A stretch of DNA of 53,820 nucleotides from Clostridia bacterium DTU025 (lineage in GTDB: Bacteria > Bacillota > DTU025). A program made the position numbers and the translations under genes. Positions 15,620 to 24,449 of this stretch are shown one piece after another. Under the pieces are notes generated by a model. That model saw only the letters and a program-made list of their open reading frames with translations. It was not told the DNA's origin and made no database searches. Positions within the stretch are counted from its first letter, which is position 1, and the number at the start of each line of letters is the position of its first letter. The DNA lies in NCBI GenBank assembly GCA_001513145.1, contig LFSP01000025.1:12967-66786 (forward strand). The letters run 5' to 3'.

Positions 15620-15934
15620 ATGCACGTTGGAGCCGCAATTGCCGTGGTGATACTCGCCATCACGGGCCTGGCGTCACTGTGGTTCGCACGCACCCTGGGC
15701 AAGGGGAGATTCGAGCTTATCAACGGATTCAAGCCTGAGAAAGCGAAGGACGCCCGCGCGCTCGCTGGCGTCCTGCGAATCTGCTATTCCATACTGGGCT
15801 GGGCGCTCCTGGGCTCCGCCTTTCTGACAGCAGGCACGGGCTCGTTGGCGGCAGGCCTGATCGCAGCGTCGCTCATCATCACCGTCACCCTGACGTTCAT
15901 GATATCGACAATGTCGAAGTACTACCGCCTGTAA
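15620..15934 (+). CDS. DUF3784-like small membrane protein
   Basis: About 104 residues, with membrane segments at the N-terminus (VGAAIAVVILAITGLASLWF) and two more in the second half, and a central loop reading LINGFKPEKAKDARAL. This layout resembles the DUF3784/SdpI-related proteins of Bacillota, which have no firm function. The ATG at 15620 has GGGAGG 7 bases upstream; an earlier ATG at 15554 lacks a Shine-Dalgarno. It is the only gene on the plus strand and converges on the ZIP transporter gene, 32 bp away, with no terminator between them. Confidence 0.7.
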   Translation: MHVGAAIAVVILAITGLASLWFARTLGKGRFELINGFKPEKAKDARALAGVLRICYSILGWALLGSAFLTAGTGSLAAGLIAASLIITVTLTFMISTMSKYYRL

Positions 15935-15966
15935 CTCGAGGCAGCAATGCCGCCATCGACACGGCG

Positions 15967-16794
15967 TCAACCGAAGGCCACATCCAGCACCATCATCACC
16001 GTGAAGCCCAGGATCACTCCTATCGTCGCGATGTCGGTGTTCCCCTGGGACTGCGCCTCAGGGATCAGATCCTCAGCCACCACGAACACCATGGCTCCAG
16101 CCGCGAAGGCCAGCGCGTACGGGAGCACCGACGCCACCTGCATCACCAGCGCGGCGCCGAGAACCCCGGCGATTATCTCCACCACCGCCGAGAACTGCCC
16201 CCACATGAAGCTGGCCCACGGGGAGAGCCCCGCCCTGCGTAGCGGAAGCGCTACAGCCATGCCTTCCGGAAAGTTCTGAATCCCTATGCCTAGCGCCAGG
16301 GCAGCCGCCCCGGCCACGCTGGCGGTCTCAATCCCTGCTACGCCTGCTCCGCCGTTCGCCGCCCCGAAGGCGACGCCCACAGCGAGCCCTTCCGGAATAT
16401 TGTGCAACGTCACAGCCAGCACCATCAGCACTGCAGGCCGAAGCTCGGAGGCTGGGCCATCCGCCACGTTCTCGGATAGGCTCGGATGCAGGTGGGGTAC
16501 CAGCGCATCGGCCAGACGCAAGAAGGCGGCGCCGCCCAGAAACCCAAGTGCTGCAGGCACCCATCCTACCCCGCCCCTGGTTTCAGCCATCTCTATGGCC
16601 GGCGCCAAGAGCGACCAGTAGCTGGCCGCCAGCATCACCCCTGCAGCGAAACCCAGCATGCCGTCAAGGAGCTTTCGCGACATCTGCGCCCTCACTAAGG
16701 ACACTGACGCGCCAACTGCAGTAAGGGCCCACGTGAACATGGTAGCCAGCAGCGCCCCTACCACCGGGTGCAGGCTCTCAAGAAACGCGATCAT
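15967..16794 (-). CDS. ZIP family divalent metal transporter
   Basis: 275 residues, about eight membrane segments. The metal-site motifs HNIPEG and QNFPEG are present in two consecutive helices, with a His-bearing cytoplasmic loop (LVPHLHPSLSE) between helices 3 and 4. It is probably an importer of zinc or another divalent metal. The start ATG is 6 bp after rarA, so the two genes are likely co-transcribed, though no functional link is known. Confidence 0.92.
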   Translation of the reverse strand: MIAFLESLHPVVGALLATMFTWALTAVGASVSLVRAQMSRKLLDGMLGFAAGVMLAASYWSLLAPAIEMAETRGGVGWVPAALGFLGGAAFLRLADALVPHLHPSLSENVADGPASELRPAVLMVLAVTLHNIPEGLAVGVAFGAANGGAGVAGIETASVAGAAALALGIGIQNFPEGMAVALPLRRAGLSPWASFMWGQFSAVVEIIAGVLGAALVMQVASVLPYALAFAAGAMVFVVAEDLIPEAQSQGNTDIATIGVILGFTVMMVLDVAFG

Positions 16795-16800
16795 CCGGCG

Positions 16801-18075
16801 TCACTCACTCTCCTCACCGTCGGAACCCGGCCGCGCGACCGGCTCGTAGTACTTCACGCCCAATAGCTCATCCGGCATATACTGCTGCTCCACCCAGTTT
16901 CCCGGGTAGTCATGAGGGTACTTATATCCTATTCCCGCGGTGCGCAGATGGACCGGTACGTGGCCTATCGTCTTGTTCTCCACGTCGGCTATGGCCCTGC
17001 CTATCGCCGTCACCACGGCGTTGCTCTTGGGGGCAGTAGCAATGTATATGGTGGCATGAGCTAAGATGATCCTCGCCTCCGGCATCCCCACCTTCTCCAC
17101 CGCCGTCAGGGCGGCCGCCGCCACCAGGAGCGCCCGCGGATCGGCCATGCCCACGTCCTCGCTTGCGTGAATCATCAGTCTTCTGGCTATGAAGCGGGGA
17201 TCCTCGCCCGACTGTATCATCCTGGCGAGGTAGTGAAGGGCGGCGTCGGGGTCAGAGCCACGCATGCTCTTGATGAAGGCGGAGACGACGTCGTAGTGCA
17301 TGTCGCCGGCGGCGTCGTAGCGCAGTGCGCGGCGCTGGATGGATTCCTCCGCCACACCCAGGGTTATGTGCACGACGCCGTCGGGCCCTGGCGGGGTCGA
17401 TAGCGTCGCCACCTCCAGCGCATTCAGAGCCGACCTGGCGTCGCCGTTGGCGTACTCGGCGAGGTGGTCCGCGGCGTCGTCATCGAGGCGCACCTGCATG
17501 TTCCCCAGGCCTCGTTCGGCATCCTCAAGGGCGGAACGAGTCAGGGAAAGGATGTGCTCCTTACGCAGGGGCTTCAACTCGAAGACACGCGACCTTGACA
17601 CCAGCGGGGCATTCACTTCGAAGAAGGGGTTCTGGGTGGTGGCGCCGATGAGAACCACGACGCCGTTCTCCACGTGGGGAAGGAGAGCGTCCTGCTGCGC
17701 GCGGTTGAATCGGTGGATCTCGTCGAGGAAGAGGATGGTGCGCTTTCCGTAGAGCTTGAGGTTGTCGAGTGCCCGGGCCACTACCTCTCTGACGTCCGCC
17801 ACGCCCGCGGTGACCGCGTTCAGCCGCACGAACTCGGCCCGTGTGATGTTGGCTATGACCTCGGCGAGGGTGGTCTTCCCCGAGCCTGGGGGCCCCCACA
17901 GGATCATGGAGCCTATCCTATCTGCCTCGATGGCCCGCCTGAGGAGGCGCCCGGGGCCCAGAATGTGGTCTTGGCCGAGCACCTCGTCAAGGGTGCGCGG
18001 CCTCATCCTGGCCGCCAGCGGCCGGCTATCTTTCAGCTGCTCGACGCCGAAGTCGAACAGGTCTGAGTCAGCCAC
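16801..18075 (-). CDS. rarA: Replication-associated recombination AAA ATPase RarA (MgsA)
   Basis: 424 residues. Walker A GPPGSGKTT, Walker B LFLDEIHRF, and the DNA-clamp-loader-like AAA+ core are present; the C-terminal part (HASEDVGMADPRAL, YKYPHDYPGNWVEQQY) is the tetramerisation domain of RarA/MgsA/WRNIP1. It acts at stalled replication forks. The start is the GTG at 18075 (VADSDLFDFG), with GTGAGG upstream. Preceded by a probable 6S RNA that shares its promoter. B. subtilis yrvN occupies the matching position. Confidence 0.95.
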   Translation of the reverse strand: MADSDLFDFGVEQLKDSRPLAARMRPRTLDEVLGQDHILGPGRLLRRAIEADRIGSMILWGPPGSGKTTLAEVIANITRAEFVRLNAVTAGVADVREVVARALDNLKLYGKRTILFLDEIHRFNRAQQDALLPHVENGVVVLIGATTQNPFFEVNAPLVSRSRVFELKPLRKEHILSLTRSALEDAERGLGNMQVRLDDDAADHLAEYANGDARSALNALEVATLSTPPGPDGVVHITLGVAEESIQRRALRYDAAGDMHYDVVSAFIKSMRGSDPDAALHYLARMIQSGEDPRFIARRLMIHASEDVGMADPRALLVAAAALTAVEKVGMPEARIILAHATIYIATAPKSNAVVTAIGRAIADVENKTIGHVPVHLRTAGIGYKYPHDYPGNWVEQQYMPDELLGVKYYEPVARPGSDGEESE

Positions 18076-18091
18076 CCGACCTCACTCCCCC

Positions 18092-18297
18092 GGAAAATGG
18101 CAAAGAACCCCACCATGCCGTATGTCTGGCCGTTTCTCCCCCGCTCCGCGAGGTGGGTGCCCTCCTGCCGCCTTTACGATCCGCGCTACGGCGCGGCCCC
18201 ATGCCAGTGGCAGAGTTAGGCTCCCAGTGTTCTTGTGTTGGAAGCAAACAGCCAGATACATTACGCACACAGCAGGGTTGCATCCACTGCGTTTTTC
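18092..18297 (-). ncRNA. ssrS: Probable 6S RNA
   Basis: About 206 nt between a consensus promoter and rarA, with no credible ORF. It folds as a long rod. An apical stem pairs TCTGGCTGTTTgCTTCC (18240-18256) with GGGAGAAACGGCCAGA (18125-18140): 16 pairs with one bulged base. The outer part pairs AACCC with GGGTT, and a large two-sided bubble (about 18 and 14 nt) lies between, which is the hallmark of 6S RNA as a mimic of an open promoter. Inside the apical part is a hairpin CCGCGC-CGTA-GCGCGG. In B. subtilis 6S-1 RNA lies between aspS and yrvM, the equivalent site. The 3' end is not marked by a terminator, so processing from the rarA transcript is possible. Confidence 0.65.
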
Positions 18298-18303
18298 GCC
18301 TTC

Positions 18304-18332
18304 ATGATAGCACAGAGCCCGTTGCGTTTCAA
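18304..18332 (-). promoter_or_regulatory. Sigma-A promoter for the 6S RNA-rarA transcript
   Basis: Minus strand: TTGAAA (18327-18332), 17 bp, TATCAT (18304-18309). The expected transcription start is near 18297, just downstream of the hisS stop codon. Confidence 0.75.
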
Positions 18333-18358
18333 CAGAGACGAGCAATTCGGGACTACCA

Positions 18359-19618
<1,260 letters not shown>

Positions 19619-19666
19619 ACCTAGTCCTCCCTGACACGTATCTTCCATCGCACGTGTATGTGGCTT

Positions 19667-19700
19667 ACGCCACTATGCGCCCTACACGCCACTACGCGCC
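19667..19700. repeat. Short direct repeats in the hisS leader
   Basis: acgccactatgcgcc (19667-19681) is repeated at 19686-19700 with one change, and a partial third unit follows near 19701-19713. The 19-bp period lies between the terminator and the hisS start. No promoter-like boxes are evident in the leader. Confidence 0.6.
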
Positions 19701-19716
19701 ATCATGCGCCCCTATG

Positions 19717-19741
19717 AAAACGGGCGGGATCGCCCCGCCCG
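19717..19741 (-). terminator. Intrinsic terminator after the SurA/TPR gene
   Basis: Minus strand: an 8-bp GC stem CGGGCGGG / CCCGCCCG with a short loop, followed by TTTT. It lies about 60 bp after the stop codon of the SurA/TPR gene and separates it from hisS. Confidence 0.8.
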
Positions 19742-19800
19742 CAAGTGTCTTCTCCCGGCGCCGCAGCCTACCGAGCCTACCGACCGATCGGCCTACGGGC

Positions 19801-20931
19801 CTACTCTTCAGGCTCGGATTCGGCCTCGGCCTCGGCTTTAGCTGCCTCCGCCTCAGCCGCGCGCTGACGGTTGGCCTCTCGGATCGCGTCCACCTTAGCC
19901 CTTATCTCCGCGGCGCGGTCGGTGTTGCCCATCCCGTTGTAACCGTCGTACACCAGGCCCAGGATGTAAATGTCGTCGCCCGCCAGCTGCGCGGCTTTCT
20001 GGAGCGCTTCGTCGGCCCCCTCCGCGTCCTTCTGCTGGCCCAGCATCCGGCCCTTGAGGACGTAGTAATACGCGTCATCGCCGGCCAGCTTGTCAGCCTT
20101 GCGGAATGTGGAGGTGGCGTTCTTGCGGTCGCCCACAGCCACATAGGAGACGCCCAGCGGCATGAGCACGTACGGATCCTCCGGCGCGTCCTTGGCGTAG
20201 CGCTTGTACTGCTTCACCGCTTCCTGGTAGTTGCCTTCGTTGTATGCCCTGTATGCCAAGACGCCGGGATCCAGGATCTCAGGCGTCACTGACTTCTTGG
20301 CTTCCTCAAGCACAGCATCTCTGGCTTCCTGCATCTTCCGCCTGGCCAAGACGTTCTCGATTATGGACCTCGACTCCTCCAGAGACCAGGAAGTGTTGAA
20401 GCCCGCGACCTTCTCGAACTCAGCCTGGATCTCCTCGTCGGTGATCTCATACGGGTACGCCACCGACGGATACATGGAGATGAGCAGGCTGTCGGCGATG
20501 GCCTGCTTGAAGGTTTTCACCGAATAACCGGAGCTCGCCAACACGGCAACCCATTCCGACTCGTCAGTGAAGTACTGGCGCTGCGCCTCGTACTGGGCGT
20601 CTATGTCGGATTGGGGCGCCACGTAATTGGCCTTCTTGGCGGCGTCCAGGATGTATGCGTCCTCGATCAGGTTGTCAAGGGCGTCCGAACGAAGGGCCTC
20701 ATACTCATCGGGCAGGATCTCGGAATAACCCCGCTCCTGATAAAGCCTGTATACCTCGCGCTTCAGGTCGAGAGCGGTGATGCGCTCGCGCCCCACCTTC
20801 GCCACGACTATGGTTGCCTCGACGCCGCCTGGGTTCGCTCGGGTGAAGATCATGGGGACGATCATGCCCACGGCCACCAGGCCAGCGATCACAGCAATTA
20901 TGGTGCTCGAACGCTTACGCATTCCGATTAT
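19801..20931 (-). CDS. SurA-like N-terminal domain and TPR repeat protein
   Basis: About 376 residues. An N-terminal membrane anchor or signal (STIIAVIAGLVAVGMIVPMI) is followed by a helical SurA/trigger-factor-like region (residues about 45-215; VGRERITALDLKREVYRLY is typical of SurA_N), then TPR-like repeats (GNYQEAVKQYKRYAKDAPEDP, GDRKNATSTFRKADKL) and an acidic Ala/Glu tail. No PPIase domain is seen. It is probably a membrane-attached chaperone or assembly protein on the outer face. The TTG at 20931 has GGGAGGG 8 bases upstream; the ATG at 20922 is too far from it. It has its own promoter. Confidence 0.75.
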   Translation of the reverse strand: MIGMRKRSSTIIAVIAGLVAVGMIVPMIFTRANPGGVEATIVVAKVGRERITALDLKREVYRLYQERGYSEILPDEYEALRSDALDNLIEDAYILDAAKKANYVAPQSDIDAQYEAQRQYFTDESEWVAVLASSGYSVKTFKQAIADSLLISMYPSVAYPYEITDEEIQAEFEKVAGFNTSWSLEESRSIIENVLARRKMQEARDAVLEEAKKSVTPEILDPGVLAYRAYNEGNYQEAVKQYKRYAKDAPEDPYVLMPLGVSYVAVGDRKNATSTFRKADKLAGDDAYYYVLKGRMLGQQKDAEGADEALQKAAQLAGDDIYILGLVYDGYNGMGNTDRAAEIRAKVDAIREANRQRAAEAEAAKAEAEAESEPEE

Positions 20932-20972
20932 CAATTGAGACGCCCTCCCACCGTTCGTGAATAGCCTAGGCA

Positions 20973-21002
20973 ATTGTAACGCACGCCACTTGCCAGTGTC
21001 AA
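20973..21002 (-). promoter_or_regulatory. Sigma-A promoter for the SurA/TPR gene
   Basis: Minus strand: TTGACA (20997-21002), 18 bp, TACAAT (20973-20978). The -35 box overlaps the stop codon of the hydrolase gene upstream. Confidence 0.75.
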
Positions 21003-21718
21003 CGCGACCGGCCCACCCCGTGCCATTCCTTTTCCGCAGCTATAGTGGTCTCTACGCCGTGTCCGGGGAGCACGATGGTCTCGTCGTCTAGCGAGAAGAG
21101 AACCTCATAGATCGAATCCATCAGCGTGGACTCGTGGCCGCCGGGAAAGTCGGTGCGGCCCACTCCCCGGCAGAACAGGGTATCGCCTGTGAACACCACC
21201 TTGTGATCTCGGAGCCACAGGCTGATCCCGCCAGGGGTGTGCCCGGGAGTGTCCAGCACCGCGAACTCCAGCCCCGCCACCCTCAACGTCTCGCCACCGC
21301 GAAGGATTCGGTCGGCGGCAAGGTTCTCCCGGCTGGCCCCGGACCTGTCCAGCAGCCCGAAGAGGTCCAGCGGCGCCTCGAGCATGGGGGCATCCCCCTC
21401 GCCGACGTATACAGGCGCCCCGGTGGCTTTGCGTAGCGCTGCATTGCCCCCGATGTGGTCGGGATGCCCGTGGGTATTTATGATGGCCTGTACATCCAGG
21501 CGGTTTTCGCCGATGACGTTCAGCAGACGCGCCGGAGCAGCTCCGGGGTCGATCACCACGGCAGGCGCCCGGTCAGCCTGGGCCTCGCCCTCCGCTGCGC
21601 CACGATGTGCCCGCTCATCACCTCGCTGATGGGCCGGCCCCGTCAGCCACACCAGGTAACAGTTGGTGGAAAGCGGCCCCACCGGCACGCGTCTTATCTC
21701 AATGCTCTGTCTATCCAT
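20999..21718 (-). CDS. Metallo-beta-lactamase fold hydrolase (glyoxalase II-like)
   Basis: 239 residues. The metal-binding motif THGHPDH is intact, followed by DTPGHTPGG, the bridging Asp in FTGDTLF, and the final His in PGHG. This is the compact YcbL/YqgX-like group, often called hydroxyacylglutathione hydrolase, though glutathione is unlikely in such an organism and the true substrate is unknown. An insert of about 25 residues rich in Ala, Glu and Arg (HQRGDERAHRGAAEGEAQAD) follows the first strands and looks like an expansion. The ATG at 21718 has GGAGG 11 bases upstream. Confidence 0.9.
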   Translation of the reverse strand: MDRQSIEIRRVPVGPLSTNCYLVWLTGPAHQRGDERAHRGAAEGEAQADRAPAVVIDPGAAPARLLNVIGENRLDVQAIINTHGHPDHIGGNAALRKATGAPVYVGEGDAPMLEAPLDLFGLLDRSGASRENLAADRILRGGETLRVAGLEFAVLDTPGHTPGGISLWLRDHKVVFTGDTLFCRGVGRTDFPGGHESTLMDSIYEVLFSLDDETIVLPGHGVETTIAAEKEWHGVGRSR

Positions 21719-21789
21719 TGGCGAGCTGTCCTCCAATCGTCCGCCTGTCCTCTGCCGGTCGTCCGCAGGCCTGCCTGGGCATGCGCCTC

Positions 21790-22248
21790 CTAGAAGGCTT
21801 TCCCGCTGTCAAGCAGTATGGTCACCGGTCCGTCGTTTACCAGCTCCACCTGCATTTCCGCCCTGAAGACGCCGCGGGCCACCGGTATGCCGTGCGCCGC
21901 GATACCGTCTGCCACGGCGTTGAAGAGCCGCTCGGCCTCATCCGGCGGCGCTGCGTCAGTGAAGCTGGGCCTCCTGCCTCGGCGAACGTCTCCGTACAGA
22001 GTGAACTGCGAGACGGCAAGAACCTCCCCGCCGACGTCGGCGACGCTCAGGTTCATCTTGCCGTCATCGTCTTCAAAGATGCGAAGGTTGGTGATCTTGT
22101 CCACTATGTAGGCGGCGTCGCGTTCGCCGTCGCCGACCCCGACGCCCACCAGGGCCAGGATGCCCCGGCCGACCTTTCCGCACACTTCTCCGCCTACCCT
22201 GACCTCAGCGCGGCTCACCCGCTGCACCACGGCTCTCAGCACTAACAC
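21790..22248 (-). CDS. dtd: D-aminoacyl-tRNA deacylase
   Basis: 152 residues. The signature SQFTLYGD and the C-terminal [11 protein letters not shown] (the NxGPxT motif with its cis Gly-Pro) identify Dtd, which removes D-amino acids and glycine wrongly attached to tRNA. Length is normal. The start lies 3 bp after the relA stop, as in the conserved relA-dtd pair of Bacillota. Confidence 0.96.
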   Translation of the reverse strand: MLVLRAVVQRVSRAEVRVGGEVCGKVGRGILALVGVGVGDGERDAAYIVDKITNLRIFEDDDGKMNLSVADVGGEVLAVSQFTLYGDVRRGRRPSFTDAAPPDEAERLFNAVADGIAAHGIPVARGVFRAEMQVELVNDGPVTILLDSGKAF

Positions 22249-22251
22249 CCC

Positions 22252-24432
22252 TCAATTTGGCCGCACCCGGTGCACGTCCTTCACTCCGCTCACCCGTCGC
22301 AGCCTCGATATGACGTTGTTCATGTGGTCCACGTCGTCTATCTCCACCGTCATGGCTATCAGGGCGGTGGAGTTTTTCGACGTCCTGGCGGTCACGGCGC
22401 TGACGGTGGCCTTCGTCTCTGCCACGGCGTTCATCACCACCGTGAGCAACCCGGGCCTGTCCAGCGCCTCCATCTCGATGTCCACCGGATATGAGGACCT
22501 CTCCCGCGTGTCCCACCACACCTCTATGGTGCGCCCGGGGTCGGCCCTGAGGATCTGGGACGCGTTGGGGCAGTCTTCAGTGTGAACAGACACACCGCGC
22601 CCCCTGGTGATGTAGCCCACTATGGGGTCGCCAGGCACCGGTGTGCAGCACTTGGCGAACCTCACAAGCACGTTGTCGATGCCCCGCACCACAACGCCCC
22701 GGTACGACCTTACCGAGGGCTTGGCGGGCACGGCGGCCAGCTCCTCCGCGGGCTTCTCGACGCGCTCCGGCGCCAGCCTGCCCGCCACCTGCAGCGCTGA
22801 CACCTTGCCGTAGCCGATGGATGCCAGGAGGTCGTCGGCGCTGGCGTGGCTGAGTTTGGCGGCCACCTCCGCCAGGCGCTCCTCCTTCATGTTGGCGTGC
22901 ACCTCGAGGCCCATCCGCCTGAGCTCCTTCTCCAGGAGCTGACGGCCCTGCTCGATGGATTCCTCTCGGCGCTGCTCCTTCACCCACTGGCGTATCTTGC
23001 TCTTGGCCTTGGAGGTCTTGGCGAATTTCAGCCAGTCCCTGCTCGGCCCGGCCTGCGCCTTGTTGGTGATGATCTCCACTATATCCCCTGTAGACAGAGG
23101 GGTGCTCAGCGGGACCATGCGCCCGTTGACTCTCGCGCCGGCGCACTTGTGGCCGACGTCAGTGTGCACGGCGTAGGCGAAGTCCACAGGCGTAGACCCG
23201 GTAGGGAGGATCTTCACGTCGCCTTTGGGCGTGAACACGTACACCTCGTCGGAGAACAGGTCCACCTTGAGGGTCTCCACGAACTCCGCGCCGCTGCGGG
23301 TCTCCTTCTGCCACTCCAGTATCTGCCTGAGCCAGGTAATCTTGTCCTCGAAGTCGCCTCCCGACGTGCCCTCCTTGTAGCGCCAGTGGGCGGCGATGCC
23401 GTACTCGGCGGTCCTGTGCATGTCCCAGGTGCGGATCTGTATCTCCAGCGGCTCTCCCCGGGGCCCCACAACGGTGGTGTGCAGGGACTGATACATGTTT
23501 GACTTGGGCATCGCTATGTAGTCCTTGAACCTTCCGGGGATGGGCTTCCACAGGCTGTGGATGGCCCCCAGCACCGCGTAGCACTCCCTCACCGTGTCCA
23601 CGATGACCCTCATGCCCATCAGGTCCCATATCTCACCGAAATCCTTGCCCTGGCGGACCATCTTCCGATAGATGCTGTAGAAATGCTTCGGCCTGCCCTG
23701 GATCTCGGCCTCGATGCCTATCTCCTGCAGCGCCGCGTGTAGGGTCTGCCGGGCCTCCTCGATGCGCTCCTCCCGTTCCTGGCGCTTGGTGGCCACCCTC
23801 TCCACCAGCTCGTAGTAGGCCGCTGGTTCCAGGTAACGCAGGGCCAGGTCCTCAAGTTCCCACTTCATGCGCCACATGCCCAGCCTGTGGGCAAGCGGCG
23901 CGTATATCTCCACGGTCTCGCTGGCCACCCTGACTTGCTTTTCCGGATTGCTGTGCCGGAGGGTGCGCATGTTGTGAAGCCTGTCTGCAAGCTTGATCAG
24001 TATCACCCTGATGTCGCGGGCCATGGCCACCAGCATCTTGCGGAGGCTCTCGGCCTGCTGCTCCTCGCGGGTCTTGAAATCCACCCGCGACAGCTTCGTC
24101 ACGCCGTCCACCAGCGCCGCCACCTCGGGGCCGAAGAGCGCCGCCATCTCCTCGTACGTCTTCCCCGTATCTTCCACCACGTCGTGAAGCAGGCCAGCGG
24201 CTATGGTGTTGGGATCCAGGTCCATCTCGGCCAGGATGAAGGCCACTGCCGCAGGATGGTCGAAGTAGGGCTCGCCGGATTCCCTGATCTGCCCCGCGTG
24301 GGCCGACTCCGCGTACTCCCACGCCTTCCTGACCACCTCGACGTCGGCAGCACTCCTTCCCGCCTGCATCATGCGGGCGATCAGGGCCTCCAGCGTCCGC
24401 GCCGAATGCCCGTTATTCTCCTCCCCTGTCAT
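22252..24432 (-). CDS. relA: Bifunctional (p)ppGpp synthetase/hydrolase
   Basis: 726 residues with the full Rel architecture: HD hydrolase domain (LLHDVVEDT intact), synthetase domain (RFKDYIAMPK with the RxKD form of bifunctional enzymes, and YQSLHTTVVGP), TGS domain (TPVDFAYAVHTDVGHKC), a zinc-finger-like region (CCTPVPGD ... EDCPN) and a C-terminal ACT domain (LDRPGLLTVVMN). It makes and degrades (p)ppGpp in the stringent response. The ATG at 24432 follows AGGAGGTGG at 6 bases, 17 bp after the recJ stop. In B. subtilis the order recJ-apt-relA-dtd is the same but apt is absent here. Confidence 0.97.
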   Translation of the reverse strand: MTGEENNGHSARTLEALIARMMQAGRSAADVEVVRKAWEYAESAHAGQIRESGEPYFDHPAAVAFILAEMDLDPNTIAAGLLHDVVEDTGKTYEEMAALFGPEVAALVDGVTKLSRVDFKTREEQQAESLRKMLVAMARDIRVILIKLADRLHNMRTLRHSNPEKQVRVASETVEIYAPLAHRLGMWRMKWELEDLALRYLEPAAYYELVERVATKRQEREERIEEARQTLHAALQEIGIEAEIQGRPKHFYSIYRKMVRQGKDFGEIWDLMGMRVIVDTVRECYAVLGAIHSLWKPIPGRFKDYIAMPKSNMYQSLHTTVVGPRGEPLEIQIRTWDMHRTAEYGIAAHWRYKEGTSGGDFEDKITWLRQILEWQKETRSGAEFVETLKVDLFSDEVYVFTPKGDVKILPTGSTPVDFAYAVHTDVGHKCAGARVNGRMVPLSTPLSTGDIVEIITNKAQAGPSRDWLKFAKTSKAKSKIRQWVKEQRREESIEQGRQLLEKELRRMGLEVHANMKEERLAEVAAKLSHASADDLLASIGYGKVSALQVAGRLAPERVEKPAEELAAVPAKPSVRSYRGVVVRGIDNVLVRFAKCCTPVPGDPIVGYITRGRGVSVHTEDCPNASQILRADPGRTIEVWWDTRERSSYPVDIEMEALDRPGLLTVVMNAVAETKATVSAVTARTSKNSTALIAMTVEIDDVDHMNNVISRLRRVSGVKDVHRVRPN

Positions 24433-24449
24433 GCCGCCGCCACCTCCTG

